The notes: a model not told the origin generated them from the letters alone. Counted from the first letter of the stretch, positions 24,423-33,573 are shown. The stretch: DNA of 64,000 bases from Flavobacterium chilense (GCF_001602525.1 NZ_LSYT01000002.1:1-64000), one strand, 5' to 3'. A program made the numbers and translations.

Positions 24423-26288
24423 CTAAAAAAGTTCATCCGGATCTACTAAATCTGATAATTTTTGCTTTAAATCGTCTTCTAAAATCGTTAATCCGTATTG
24501 ATACGAAGCATTCATCCATCCAAAACCTTCTTCGGTAATAAAATCAAATTCGGTTCCTACGTTTCCATATTCGGCAAAGATTTTATGTGAGCTTATCGAT
24601 AAATCAAATTTCTCCGGAATGGTTCCGTTGTAATCAACTGCGTTTCTGGTAATGAGCCAAAGCCAGCGATAGACCATTTCCTGTGCTTCTTCGCTAAAAT
24701 TATAATTGAGTAAACCTTCCCACAAAAGCATTTGATGCGGTGCCCATCCAAATGGATAATCCCATTGTCGAATTGGCGCATTTTCATCAACACCGGCAAT
24801 TGATTCTTTTGTACTTCCGGCAATTCCGCCTTTCATTTTAAATCTCGGAAGCGTCTTTTTAACCAAAATTTCTGCTTGTTCCTGTGTGCTTATTTTCGCC
24901 CAAAGCGGATAAAAAGTTGGTGCAGCTTCAAAGAAATGCTGTTTTTCATTCACAAAATCATAATCCAGATAACATCCATATTCTGGATTCCAGCATAATT
25001 CATTGATTTTGTCTTTTCTGGAAGCAGCTTTCGAAAGCCAATATTCACTTGAAAATGATTTATCCTCAAAATACTGAAATTCGTTTTTAAAATATTTCTT
25101 AATCAAAAAAGCAATATCAGTTTCATATTTAAAAAGCAAACTATTGATAGCAACTGTATTTAAATTGGCACAAATTCCAACCAGTCTATTGGTCGTATCA
25201 TGTCCGCTTTCGCGCATGCTTCGGTCATGAATAAAATATTTGTCCAGCTCAGGATCAACAACTTCTCTTTCCAGGTATTTCTTTTCAAACTCGCGTGTTG
25301 ACAGATTGTATTTTGGTGCATATTGTTCCAGAATATCATCAAAATGCCCTTCTTCTACTTCAAACGGAAGTCCAATTCCTTCTGCTTTATAGCGATTTAA
25401 TCCATTTGCCGTTAGTCGTTTACCTTCTTCCATCCAAACTGTCTGATATTCTTTTATGGCAGTTTTTAAATGTCTTTCAATCCAGAAAATATCCGGATCA
25501 GACTTTTCAATAACATCCATAATCAGCGATGTGTAAAGCGGTGGTTGTGTTCGGGTTAAATAATAACTCCGGTTGGCATTTAGAATTTTTCCGTAATGAT
25601 CAATTTGATATTTAAAGTTTTCGGCAATACCCAAGGCAAGTTCAATTTTATCATCGATCAAAAGTCCTTTGGCAATAAAATAACTGTCCCAACCGTACAT
25701 TTCGTTGAATCTTCCGCCAGGAACGACAAACGGAACTCCTGAAATTTCATTGTTTTTGATCTGAAGTGCCAAGGCCAGGATTCCGGGTTTTTTATTCAAC
25801 GACAAAACATATTCCGGTGTAATGTTTTTAGGCATTTGCACTACTTTCAATTTTGGTGTGACAGCTTCTAATTTCTTGAAATAATCAAAAACAATTTCAT
25901 CACCAAAAGGCACATACAAATAAGCCAGTTCATTTTCGATCTTATTGTCTTCCAGAATCTTTTTTACGCCAACAGCGTCAATAGTACGTGTGAGTCCTTT
26001 CCAATACAGTTCTTTTATTTTTCCTGAGATTCTTTTTACCGGATCTTCGGTAATTTCATTCAGGTCAATTTCGGCAAATTCGGTATTGCTTTTTTTGGCT
26101 AAAGCCAATTCCTGTAACAAATTCGAAAGCTGATACGTTCCCTCTATCAAAGCAGAATTTCCGTTTTCATCATTCAACAAAAACTTTTTTGGACCATGAT
26201 CATCGATCGTTATTTTTTTATCACCGTCAGTATCTTCCTGAGCCAATAATTTTTCGATGGTTTGGGTTATATGTAATTTAAATTTCAT
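24423..26288 (-). CDS. treF: GH37 alpha,alpha-trehalase, cytoplasmic
   Basis: This 621-residue enzyme splits trehalose into two glucose. Both family signatures are present: PGGRFNEMYGWDSY (190-203) and QWDYPFGWAPHQ near residue 510. The N-terminal 35 residues hold DTDGDKKITIDD (19-30), which fits an EF-hand calcium loop. The glycine-rich segment near the C-terminus seems shortened (GNVGTEF before GFGWMN). There is no signal peptide, so trehalose must enter the cytoplasm first. The start overlaps the upstream MFS gene by 11 bp. It is part of the leftward receptor-carrier-trehalase operon. The symbol follows the cytoplasmic E. coli enzyme. Confidence 0.92.
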   Translation of the reverse strand: MKFKLHITQTIEKLLAQEDTDGDKKITIDDHGPKKFLLNDENGNSALIEGTYQLSNLLQELALAKKSNTEFAEIDLNEITEDPVKRISGKIKELYWKGLTRTIDAVGVKKILEDNKIENELAYLYVPFGDEIVFDYFKKLEAVTPKLKVVQMPKNITPEYVLSLNKKPGILALALQIKNNEISGVPFVVPGGRFNEMYGWDSYFIAKGLLIDDKIELALGIAENFKYQIDHYGKILNANRSYYLTRTQPPLYTSLIMDVIEKSDPDIFWIERHLKTAIKEYQTVWMEEGKRLTANGLNRYKAEGIGLPFEVEEGHFDDILEQYAPKYNLSTREFEKKYLEREVVDPELDKYFIHDRSMRESGHDTTNRLVGICANLNTVAINSLLFKYETDIAFLIKKYFKNEFQYFEDKSFSSEYWLSKAASRKDKINELCWNPEYGCYLDYDFVNEKQHFFEAAPTFYPLWAKISTQEQAEILVKKTLPRFKMKGGIAGSTKESIAGVDENAPIRQWDYPFGWAPHQMLLWEGLLNYNFSEEAQEMVYRWLWLITRNAVDYNGTIPEKFDLSISSHKIFAEYGNVGTEFDFITEEGFGWMNASYQYGLTILEDDLKQKLSDLVDPDELF

Positions 26289-27498
26289 CTTTTGCAGTTA
26301 TTTTTTTAAGAATAAAAAAGGATATTAATAATAAAGACATTGGAATTAAAGTAAAGTAAAAGGCTTTTTCCGGTCCTTCATTTTTAAACAGCCAACCTGT
26401 TATCCTGGAACCTAAGGTTCCGCCAAGAGCCGAAAAAATTACAATTAATCCGGTCATGGAACTTTGTAAATTCTTGGGTAAAGCACTCAATACAATTGAA
26501 TTTAGTAACGGATAAATAGGCGCAATAAATAATCCTATTAATGGAAACGCAAAACCTATTAATGGAATATCTGAAAGTGTATTGATGTTTTTGACTTCTA
26601 ACCCTACTGTTTTTGGAAGTACAAAAGTGACAAGCAGCATAGCCGAAATAATACAAAAACTTAAAACCCAGATCCAATTGACTTTTTTGGTCACAATACC
26701 CGCAATCATTCTGCCAATTGCCAGTGAAACTGCTAAGATACTCGCCATCATAATGCTAATATTCTCGGGTAAATGAAGCACTTTGGTATTGAATGTGGGC
26801 AACCAGGAAAGGATTCCCTGTTCGATCATGACAAACAAAAAGACACTAATTACAAAAATTACGGTAAGCAATTTTGCCATTAACCGAAACATTTGCATGA
26901 AGTCATCTTTGAGATTCGCTCCTGCAGAAACTTCGGGTTCTTTGAATTTTACAAAAAATAAAAACAAAAATGACAGGAACGATAATGCAGCCAAAAACCA
27001 ATATACATTTAACCATGAATTAGCATCGTTTTCGTTATTAAAAGCGGGAAATAAAAAATAAGCCAGGGCAATTCCTACCATAAAAAAACCTTCAATACTG
27101 CTCATTAAAGCATTGTGTTCTTTTTTGGTTTCGGTCACGGTTCCAATCAAAGAGTAAACAGAAACTTTGATCAGTGCAAACGAAACTCCTACGGTTGCAA
27201 AAAGAATCTTAGCATTGTCGAATGAGTTTCCAAAATACATAGAAATACAGGCTAAAGTAACCAGACCTAAACCAATGAGCATCGATTTTTTATAGCCTAT
27301 TCTGGGTAAAAAAGAGGCTATAAAAAAAGATACAATAGCAATAGGCATGTCTTTAAAGGCTTCTAAAATACTAGCCTGAACTTCATCTACTCCGTAATTT
27401 TTCTGCGATTTTAAAATCACAATGCCCACGCTGTTTAATAGAATAGCGAAGACAAAATAATTAAGATAGAGTGAGATTTTAATTCCTATGTTTTTCAT
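26278..27498 (-). CDS. MFS sugar carrier, probably trehalose
   Basis: I choose the ATG at 27498 (406 residues). The reading frame extends to a GTG at 27594, but that would run through an intergenic hairpin and add a non-membrane tail. The protein has about twelve helices. The cytoplasmic loop IASFLPRIGYKKSML after TM2 resembles motif A. It overlaps the trehalase gene by 11 bp and follows a TonB receptor, so I infer that it moves trehalose (or a related disaccharide) from periplasm to cytoplasm. The gene order is receptor, carrier, hydrolase. Confidence 0.82.
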   Translation of the reverse strand: MKNIGIKISLYLNYFVFAILLNSVGIVILKSQKNYGVDEVQASILEAFKDMPIAIVSFFIASFLPRIGYKKSMLIGLGLVTLACISMYFGNSFDNAKILFATVGVSFALIKVSVYSLIGTVTETKKEHNALMSSIEGFFMVGIALAYFLFPAFNNENDANSWLNVYWFLAALSFLSFLFLFFVKFKEPEVSAGANLKDDFMQMFRLMAKLLTVIFVISVFLFVMIEQGILSWLPTFNTKVLHLPENISIMMASILAVSLAIGRMIAGIVTKKVNWIWVLSFCIISAMLLVTFVLPKTVGLEVKNINTLSDIPLIGFAFPLIGLFIAPIYPLLNSIVLSALPKNLQSSMTGLIVIFSALGGTLGSRITGWLFKNEGPEKAFYFTLIPMSLLLISFFILKKITAKDEI

Positions 27499-27580
27499 TT
27501 TTGAATGTGATTTGGTTGCCGATATTTTATTTTTGCGGCACAAAAATGCTTTTTTATACATCTCTGAATTCCCGTATATT

Positions 27581-27612
27581 TTGTAAAGACGCACATTTGT
27601 ACGTCTTTACAA
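27581..27612. repeat. intercistronic hairpin TTGTAAAGACG/CGTCTTTACAA
   Basis: A perfect 11-bp stem (27581-27591 with 27602-27612) and a ten-base loop lie between the TonB receptor and the MFS gene. It resembles the AGACGCAC...GTGCGTCT repeats common in flavobacteria and could adjust expression of the downstream carrier and trehalase. Confidence 0.65.
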
Positions 27613-27619
27613 TATAAAT

Positions 27620-30259
27620 TTAGAAATTAATTGCAACCGAAAATCTAAACGCGCGTCCTAAAATAGGTCTTGCCATAAACACATCACTTGCCGCAGATGT
27701 TGTTTGTCTAGGATCTCCTTCTGTTAAACCAATTTCATTGAATAAATTCGAAGCATCGACTGCAAAACGGAGATTGTTGTATTTATAATTTAAACCTGCT
27801 CCTACTTCTTTGTAAGCCGGCAAAACTTGTTTGTTATCCTGATTGGTGAATTTTTTATCGTAATAAGAGAATTGAACATAAGCTGTCAAATCTTTAGTAA
27901 TATCTACTTCAGGTCTTAGGTTACAGAAAAATTTAGGGATTCTTCTGGCTGTATTTCCGTTAAAATTAAACGTAGAACCATCTGCATTTGTACCTGTAAA
28001 ATTATCATATTCTGGTTTTTGAACGGTAAATGTAAAGTTCAGTTTTACAAACTCATATCTGGCATTGGTTTCTACCTCAAGACCAATATTGTTTACATCT
28101 GCAAATTTATTTTCTGAAGATCCATCAGACAAAATATCCGTAAAAGCAACGTTTTTTAAGTTCATATGAAACAAATTGGCATTTACAGAGAAAAACGAAC
28201 TTGCATATTTATACCCTAATTCAAACTGGTTTACTTCGGTATTCTGAAGTTTGCTTAAATCAGCAGCATTGTCATAAAAAGATTCTTCGATTGGAGATCT
28301 GAATCCGTGACTGTAACGAACATACGAAGCCATATTGTCATTAAACTTGTAATTCCCTGCAGCCGTATACGACCATTCGCTTACATCATATCTCCAGTAT
28401 GTATACGGATTTCCTTTTACTGTTGTTACCGCATCATCGGCCGTATTATTGTCTAAAACTCCTAAATTTTCTGCAAAAAATCTCGCGTTATCTCTGTAAC
28501 CTGAGTATTTGTCTTTGTTGTATCTTAAACCTGCATTGAAGGTCAGATTATCTGTAGCTTTAATTTCGGCATCAGCATAAATATCATTCAAAAGCCCTTT
28601 AGTTTGTGCGTCTCTTTCTAACCAGGTGATTCGTTCGATACCATTCCAGGTATGATTAACTCCGGTGGTATTGTCTTTTACATTTAATAATCTCGGGTTG
28701 TCTGAAACTCCAACTAAATATGAATTCCAGTTCCAGTATTGATTCGATTTCCAGTTAGAATAATAGTAACCCGCAGTTAATTTTACAGGATCTAAATCAA
28801 AAGCAAAAGAGAAATTATTCGCAAAATTGTTCATCTTTTTTTCGATATGCCAAAGATCAGCTCTCATAATTAAAGCATTTGGATCTAATTTTTGTCCGTT
28901 ATCTACATACGAATAAGTCAGATTACTAGCTGTTGTATTTTGAACGCTTGTAGCATAAGCATCTTGTGTCCACGGACCTCCATTTGGAAAAATCGCATTA
29001 TAATTCAAATCGATATTCGTGTTTTTGAAAGCATTTTTGAAGGTTACTTTCTCCGATATTTTCTTTTTAAACTCTGCTCCAATAGAATTGATAATTGGAT
29101 GAGAACCATCTTCTAAATCAGCGCTAAAAGTTCCGCCGCCATATTGAGGCACATTTAAATGACTTAAATTTACTGAAGTCAATGTTCCGTAATTCGGATT
29201 AAATCCGGGAATACCTTCTACTTTTCCATTATTACTTTTTAACGGAATTGGTAAATAGAATGTATTTCTGTCGTCAAGATGTTTGAAGTTAACTCTTAAA
29301 TAATCGTCATCATCAAATTTATAGGTGATGTTTCCTTTTATTTGTCCGCCTTTATTGGCTGTAAAACCTGTATTTCTAACACCGTTATCGGCTCTGTAAA
29401 AACCTCCGATATTGAAAAATAATTTATCCTGAATTAAAGCACCTGATAAGTTCAGATCTGTTCTTAACATTCCATAATCTGAAGTGGTAAATTTTGCTCG
29501 TCCCTGAAAATCATTTTGTCCTGTTTTCGAAATAAAGTTGATAATTCCACCCGGAGCATTATTTGCAAATATAGATGCAGAACCTCCACGAACGGCTTCC
29601 ATTTTACTTACGGTTTCATCTAGTCTGTAAAAAGTATCGGCATTGGCAAATTGTAATGCACCATCTTCAAAAACCGGTAATCCGTCTTCCTGAATCTGTA
29701 CATATTCATAAGCTCCTGCAGACGGGATTCCTCTTGCAAAAAGGTTATTTCCAATTTCTCCTCCTGATGCTTCAACCACAAATCCTGGAATGGTTTGCAA
29801 TAAAGCAGCTGTACTTGATGGCGCTCTGTCTTCGATTGCTTTTGCTCCCATTGTTGTTATGGCAACACTCGATTCTAATTTTGATCTCGGGCTTGACGAT
29901 CCGGTCACGACAACTTCTTTTAAACTTTGCGATTCTCCTTCGAGAAGCAGGTTTACCTCTAAAGATTCTCCTTCTTTTATTGCAATTCGCTTTTCGAATG
30001 TTTTATATCCCACATTTGATGCAATAATAGTATAGGTTCCGGCAGTAACATTTGAGAATGAATATCCTCCATTGATATCTGTTACGGTATTCATGCCCGT
30101 TTCTTTAATCGATACATTGGCTCCCGGAACTGTTACTCCGCTATCGTCAAGTACTTTTCCTGAAACTGTATTTTTATTTTGGGCAAACAGATTATCGGGT
30201 AAAAAAAATAGGCAAAACATTAAAAGAAATGTACCTAAATAATGGTGTAGCTTTTTCAT
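27620..30259 (-). CDS. TonB-dependent receptor of the trehalose locus
   Basis: This 879-residue outer-membrane protein has a signal peptide (ending near LFAQN) and a carboxypeptidase-regulatory-like domain (about 30-115, VSGKVLDDSGVTVPGANVSI). A plug (about 120-240) and a 22-strand barrel ending in RFSVAINF follow. It is too short for SusC and has no SusD partner, so it is a plain sugar receptor. It is first in the leftward operon with the MFS carrier and trehalase and divergent from a LacI regulator with twin palindromes between them. Trehalose or a trehalose-containing ligand is inferred. Confidence 0.9.
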   Translation of the reverse strand: MKKLHHYLGTFLLMFCLFFLPDNLFAQNKNTVSGKVLDDSGVTVPGANVSIKETGMNTVTDINGGYSFSNVTAGTYTIIASNVGYKTFEKRIAIKEGESLEVNLLLEGESQSLKEVVVTGSSSPRSKLESSVAITTMGAKAIEDRAPSSTAALLQTIPGFVVEASGGEIGNNLFARGIPSAGAYEYVQIQEDGLPVFEDGALQFANADTFYRLDETVSKMEAVRGGSASIFANNAPGGIINFISKTGQNDFQGRAKFTTSDYGMLRTDLNLSGALIQDKLFFNIGGFYRADNGVRNTGFTANKGGQIKGNITYKFDDDDYLRVNFKHLDDRNTFYLPIPLKSNNGKVEGIPGFNPNYGTLTSVNLSHLNVPQYGGGTFSADLEDGSHPIINSIGAEFKKKISEKVTFKNAFKNTNIDLNYNAIFPNGGPWTQDAYATSVQNTTASNLTYSYVDNGQKLDPNALIMRADLWHIEKKMNNFANNFSFAFDLDPVKLTAGYYYSNWKSNQYWNWNSYLVGVSDNPRLLNVKDNTTGVNHTWNGIERITWLERDAQTKGLLNDIYADAEIKATDNLTFNAGLRYNKDKYSGYRDNARFFAENLGVLDNNTADDAVTTVKGNPYTYWRYDVSEWSYTAAGNYKFNDNMASYVRYSHGFRSPIEESFYDNAADLSKLQNTEVNQFELGYKYASSFFSVNANLFHMNLKNVAFTDILSDGSSENKFADVNNIGLEVETNARYEFVKLNFTFTVQKPEYDNFTGTNADGSTFNFNGNTARRIPKFFCNLRPEVDITKDLTAYVQFSYYDKKFTNQDNKQVLPAYKEVGAGLNYKYNNLRFAVDASNLFNEIGLTEGDPRQTTSAASDVFMARPILGRAFRFSVAINF

Positions 30260-30340
30260 TTTTTTTGTTTGGTTAGTTAGTAATTATGGTTATCACTGTC
30301 AAACTTAACAACAAATTATAAGGAATATGGGAATTAAAAA

Positions 30341-30356
30341 TCGAAAACGTTTTCGA
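30341..30356. promoter_or_regulatory. LacI operator 1
   Basis: TCGAAAACGTTTTCGA is a perfect 16-bp palindrome with the central CG typical of LacI-family sites. It lies between the divergent receptor and LacI genes. Confidence 0.75.
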
Positions 30357-30364
30357 AATGACCT

Positions 30365-30377
30365 AAAACGTTTTCGG
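30365..30377. promoter_or_regulatory. LacI operator 2
   Basis: AAAACGTTTT with flanking CGG repeats the core of operator 1. The two centres are 21 bp apart, or two helical turns, so two dimers could sit on one face of the DNA. Confidence 0.7.
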
Positions 30378-30423
30378 AAGTTAATTTTTTATTGATGCAG
30401 TTTATTTTTAGTACATTTATTTC

Positions 30424-31449
30424 ATGAATGACACAAAATTAATAGATATAGCCTCTGCACTGGGAATTTCAGTTACTACGGTTTCAAAAGCGTTAAAAGG
30501 ATATACAGATATTAGCAAGTCTACCCGCGCCAGAGTGATCGAAATGGCCGAAACTATGAACTACATGCCTAATTCTGTTGCGGTTAACCTGAGAACCAAT
30601 GAAACCAAAACCATTGGTGTTATTATTCCTGCAACAGTGCATCATTTCTTTTCAAGTGTGCTCAATGGTATTCTCGAAGAGGCTGAAAAAAGAGGTTATC
30701 TGGTTATTATTTTACAATCGAATGAAAAATACGAACTGGAGAAAAAACAACTTGCCTTGTTGATTCAAAAGCGGGTTGATGGTGTTTTGATGTCGCTCTC
30801 AAATGAAACGGACGACTTCTCTCATATTAATGAGGCCATCCGAAAAAATACACCTGTTGTTTTATTTGATAAAATTGCGAAAAGAGTAGACTGCTCCAAA
30901 GTAGTTATCAATGATGCTAAAGCGGCTTTTGATGCGGTTTCGTACCTTATTAATAAAGGCTATAAAAAAATAGCTCATTTTAGAGGTTCCTATGTTCCGC
31001 AAAATTCTATTGATCGTTTTTTAGGGTATAAAAGAGCACTGGAAGCTCATGGAATTGAGTACGATTCGAAATTGGTGTATGTATGCGATAACAACACTGA
31101 CTTTGAAGACGGTTACGAAAATGCCCAGAAAATAATGACGGAACATCCGGATATCGATGCCATTTTTGCCATTACAGATTTAGTCGCCATTGGGATTATA
31201 AAATATTTTAATGAAGCCGGAATAAAAACACCGGAACAGGTTGCGGTTTTTGGCTTCAGTAATTGGTTTATGAGCACGGTTATTTCTCCTAAATTAACTA
31301 CAATTGATCAGCCCGGATTTGAAATGGGACATCAGGCTGTTTCGCTTTTAATTGATGAAATTGTCGATATAAAAGAACACCGGCCGGTAACACATCAAAT
31401 TATCGAACTTCCAACAAGAATCATTGAAAGAGAATCTACTGTTAAATGA
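30424..31449 (+). CDS. LacI family transcriptional regulator
   Basis: This 341-residue protein has the LacI helix-turn-helix at residues 4-50 (LIDIASALGISVTTVSKALKGY), a hinge helix near 52-60 and a periplasmic-binding-protein-like sensor domain. It is divergent from the trehalose receptor operon with two palindromic operators between, so it most likely represses or activates that operon in response to a sugar. A TACATTTA box lies only a few bases before the ATG, hinting at a very short or absent leader. Confidence 0.93.
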   Translation: MNDTKLIDIASALGISVTTVSKALKGYTDISKSTRARVIEMAETMNYMPNSVAVNLRTNETKTIGVIIPATVHHFFSSVLNGILEEAEKRGYLVIILQSNEKYELEKKQLALLIQKRVDGVLMSLSNETDDFSHINEAIRKNTPVVLFDKIAKRVDCSKVVINDAKAAFDAVSYLINKGYKKIAHFRGSYVPQNSIDRFLGYKRALEAHGIEYDSKLVYVCDNNTDFEDGYENAQKIMTEHPDIDAIFAITDLVAIGIIKYFNEAGIKTPEQVAVFGFSNWFMSTVISPKLTTIDQPGFEMGHQAVSLLIDEIVDIKEHRPVTHQIIELPTRIIERESTVK

Positions 31450-31460
31450 TTTTTTAGTTT

Positions 31461-31468
31461 TAACTTTG
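31461..31468 (+). promoter_or_regulatory. -7 box before the 117-residue gene
   Basis: TAACTTTG matches TAnnTTTG, 23 bp upstream of the start codon. It suggests that the small gene is transcribed on its own and not only from lacI. Confidence 0.5.
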
Positions 31469-31490
31469 CGCCAATTCTTAAAAAGCCTCA

Positions 31491-31844
31491 ATGTTTCCAA
31501 TTCCTGAAAATACCGATTTTTTATTGGCCGATGCCGAAAAAGAAAATTTATATTTAAGCTTAATTGAGCAAATTAATAAAGATTTTAATCTGGCTAATGA
31601 AGGAATTGATTTTCCGTTAAGTGTTACTCCTGAAGAACTAAAAATTCAGCTTCACGAAAAAATTTACCGAATGATTCAGTACAAATTTGCTGAGTACCTG
31701 AACCTTCTTTATATTATCGATGTTCCTGAAATCGAGGTAAAAAAACTCGACGGATCTGACTTAGTAATCCTTGCCGAACAGGTTTCTTTTTTGATTTTAA
31801 AACGAGAATGGCAAAAGGTCTGGTATCGAAATTATTATAAGTAG
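31491..31844 (+). CDS. conserved hypothetical protein, 117 residues
   Basis: I do not recognise a named domain. The protein is acidic and helical with no signal peptide or membrane segment. The C-terminal half (YLNLLYIIDVPEIEV... SFLILKREWQKVWYRNYYK) is rich in aromatic residues and ends in a basic stretch. A decayed copy of this C-terminal half lies 1 kb downstream (32815-32970), so the locus has undergone a duplication. It has its own -7 box. Confidence 0.65.
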   Translation: MFPIPENTDFLLADAEKENLYLSLIEQINKDFNLANEGIDFPLSVTPEELKIQLHEKIYRMIQYKFAEYLNLLYIIDVPEIEVKKLDGSDLVILAEQVSFLILKREWQKVWYRNYYK

Positions 31845-31863
31845 AGGTACTCAGTTGTTAAGT

Positions 31864-32664
31864 TTATTTTACTGCTATTTTCACTGATTTTTCTCCTTCA
31901 TCAGATTTTACTTTTACAATATACAATCCCGCATTCAATCCAAAAGAAGTATCTGTATTTGTTTGTACTGATTTCGTTAATGCACCTGTCATATTGTAAA
32001 CATCTATTTTTGTATTTGATTTTACTCTGGTTACAAAAACTTCTTTTCCGTTAGAATATACATTTGCTGACCAATCTTCTTTAAAATCATTTACACCAAG
32101 TGTTGCTATTAATGCTGTAGTACCCGTTGCTCCGGTTATTTCAATTTTATAAATATTAACACCTGTACCCACACTGGTATAAATAAAAATATTACCACTG
32201 GTTTGAGTATATTCAGCTTCGAGGATTGCAGGCGTTGTAGAATTGGCAGAACTAACTGTAGCAATCTCATTTGTCCCATCTGTAACCTTGATAGAACGGC
32301 TCCCGCCACCGCCACTTGTAAACCATATTTTTATGGTTCCTGCTCCGGCTGTAGCAAAATACAAATAACGTTCTGATGGTTTATTACCTGAAAACACAGA
32401 GGATTGTCCCATTCTAAAATATCGTGAGGCAACAAACCCGTCTGAAAAAGTTATTGTCGACGGAATAATTCCTCCTATTGATGGTGTAGTGATCGTAACG
32501 CCCGGATAAATTCCCAAATTATCTTTGATTGTATTGGTAGTGTAACCTACTGTAGAAGTCGTCCAGTTTGAAGTATCGTTAGAAAAATTCCAAACTTTTT
32601 GAGCATTAACATAGCTTACTGAAGATACTACAGTAAACAGTAAAAGAAGTAGTTTTTTAGTCAT
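31864..32664 (-). CDS. secreted protein with T9SS type A sorting domain
   Basis: The start is placed at the ATG at 32664 (266 residues), because it begins a clean signal peptide (MTKKLLLLLFTVVSSVSYVNAQ); the frame extends to a TTG at 32733. Residues about 25-175 are a glycine- and threonine-rich beta domain resembling carbohydrate-binding or lyase-accessory domains. The last 75 residues have the type IX sorting pattern (NVYSNGKEVFV... GLYIVKVKSDEGEKSVKIAVK). It is probably exported by the T9SS and attached to the surface or released. The ligand is unknown. Confidence 0.8.
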   Translation of the reverse strand: MTKKLLLLLFTVVSSVSYVNAQKVWNFSNDTSNWTTSTVGYTTNTIKDNLGIYPGVTITTPSIGGIIPSTITFSDGFVASRYFRMGQSSVFSGNKPSERYLYFATAGAGTIKIWFTSGGGGSRSIKVTDGTNEIATVSSANSTTPAILEAEYTQTSGNIFIYTSVGTGVNIYKIEITGATGTTALIATLGVNDFKEDWSANVYSNGKEVFVTRVKSNTKIDVYNMTGALTKSVQTNTDTSFGLNAGLYIVKVKSDEGEKSVKIAVK

Positions 32665-32814
32665 AATAGAAAGTATTGTGTTAGAAAATATTTTTGTCTG
32701 ATTGATTGTTTTCTCTACAATCATTACGCACAAACATAAATTTTAATCCTAACTCACACTTTCAGTTTTATTTATAAAACTTTTGATTTTGTCTACAACA
32801 ACATAAAATCATTT

Positions 32815-32970
32815 GTTTTTTATTATAATATGGTAAAGTTTACTAAATATCTTAATCTGCTTTATATTGCCTATATCCTTGAAATAAAGGTAAAAAAACC
32901 GATGAAGAGATTCCTTTTTTGATTTAAAAAAGAGAATGACAAAAGGTTTGGTTTCGAAATTATTATAAGT
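32815..32970 (+). pseudogene. decayed copy of the 31491-31844 gene
   Basis: From about 32830 the sequence aligns with the 3' half of the 117-residue gene. ATGGTAAAGTTTACTAAATA corresponds to the YKFAEYLNLLY region, and GAAATAAAGGTAAAAAAACC to EIEVKK. After a deletion of about 45 bases, TTTTTTGATTTAAAAAAGAG to TTCGAAATTATTATAAGTA corresponds to FLILKRE...FRNYYK, now with in-frame stops. It is a broken partial duplicate lying on the other side of the T9SS-sorted gene. Confidence 0.75.
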
Positions 32971-32976
32971 AAGTTT

Positions 32977-32989
32977 CTAAGGTACTGAG
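32977..32989. repeat. 13-mer CTAAGGTACTGAG, inverted at 33551
   Basis: The reverse complement CTCAGTACCTTAG occurs at 33551-33563. The two copies bracket the 169-residue gene and belong to the flavobacterial CTTAGCACCTCAGTACC-type intergenic repeat family. Confidence 0.65.
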
Positions 32990-33017
32990 ACGCTGAGTTT
33001 ATAGCTTTTTTTTAAAG

Positions 33018-33527
33018 CTATCTAGCAATTTCTATTTTTAGAATTTCATGATTTTCTTTTGCATAAGTTATTCTAATTGGTAAATCATTTTTAAAAACTC
33101 GATTTCTTGTTTCACCAAAATGATTAAATCTTCCTAATAATACATCATTATATCTAAACTGAATAGAATCGACCATAAAGCTTTCCCAAGTAATAGTTGC
33201 CATTTTTTTAACTTGTTCTTCCCTTTTAAAATCAGTAATTTTACCTTCTATCACAAACACATTTGGAGAATTAAAAAGGTTCTGAATTCTTTTTTCCGTA
33301 GTATCTGTTGTATATAATTTCAAATAAAAAAACATAACTGCTGATAAACTAAAAACGACACCAGTAGTCCATAATAGTATCAACTTTTCATAATCATTAT
33401 TTTTTCTTTTGAACTTTTTAATCAAAATCCAAAAAACCAGAGAGCCAATTGCAACCCAAAAAAAGACATCAAAGGATCTTGTGTTAGATGGCAATTCCGA
33501 AATAGACCAGTAAGTATAATAATTCAT
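33018..33527 (-). CDS. membrane protein of unknown function, 169 residues
   Basis: Two membrane helices (about 22-38 and 50-69) are followed by a soluble C-terminal domain (about 80-169) with VFVIEGKITDFKREE and a closing ENHEILKIEIAR. This beta-rich region resembles DUF3592-like extracytoplasmic domains, but I am unsure. It is flanked by inverted copies of a short repeat and shares no clear operon. Confidence 0.7.
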   Translation of the reverse strand: MNYYTYWSISELPSNTRSFDVFFWVAIGSLVFWILIKKFKRKNNDYEKLILLWTTGVVFSLSAVMFFYLKLYTTDTTEKRIQNLFNSPNVFVIEGKITDFKREEQVKKMATITWESFMVDSIQFRYNDVLLGRFNHFGETRNRVFKNDLPIRITYAKENHEILKIEIAR

Positions 33528-33573
33528 AAAAAAACTTAGAATCTTAGCACCTCAGTACCTTAGCATCTTTAAA

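Noticed and set aside
27499..27594. Longer N-terminus of the MFS carrier from GTG 27594
   Set aside because: It would run into the 27581-27612 hairpin and add a basic, non-membrane tail before the normal first helix.
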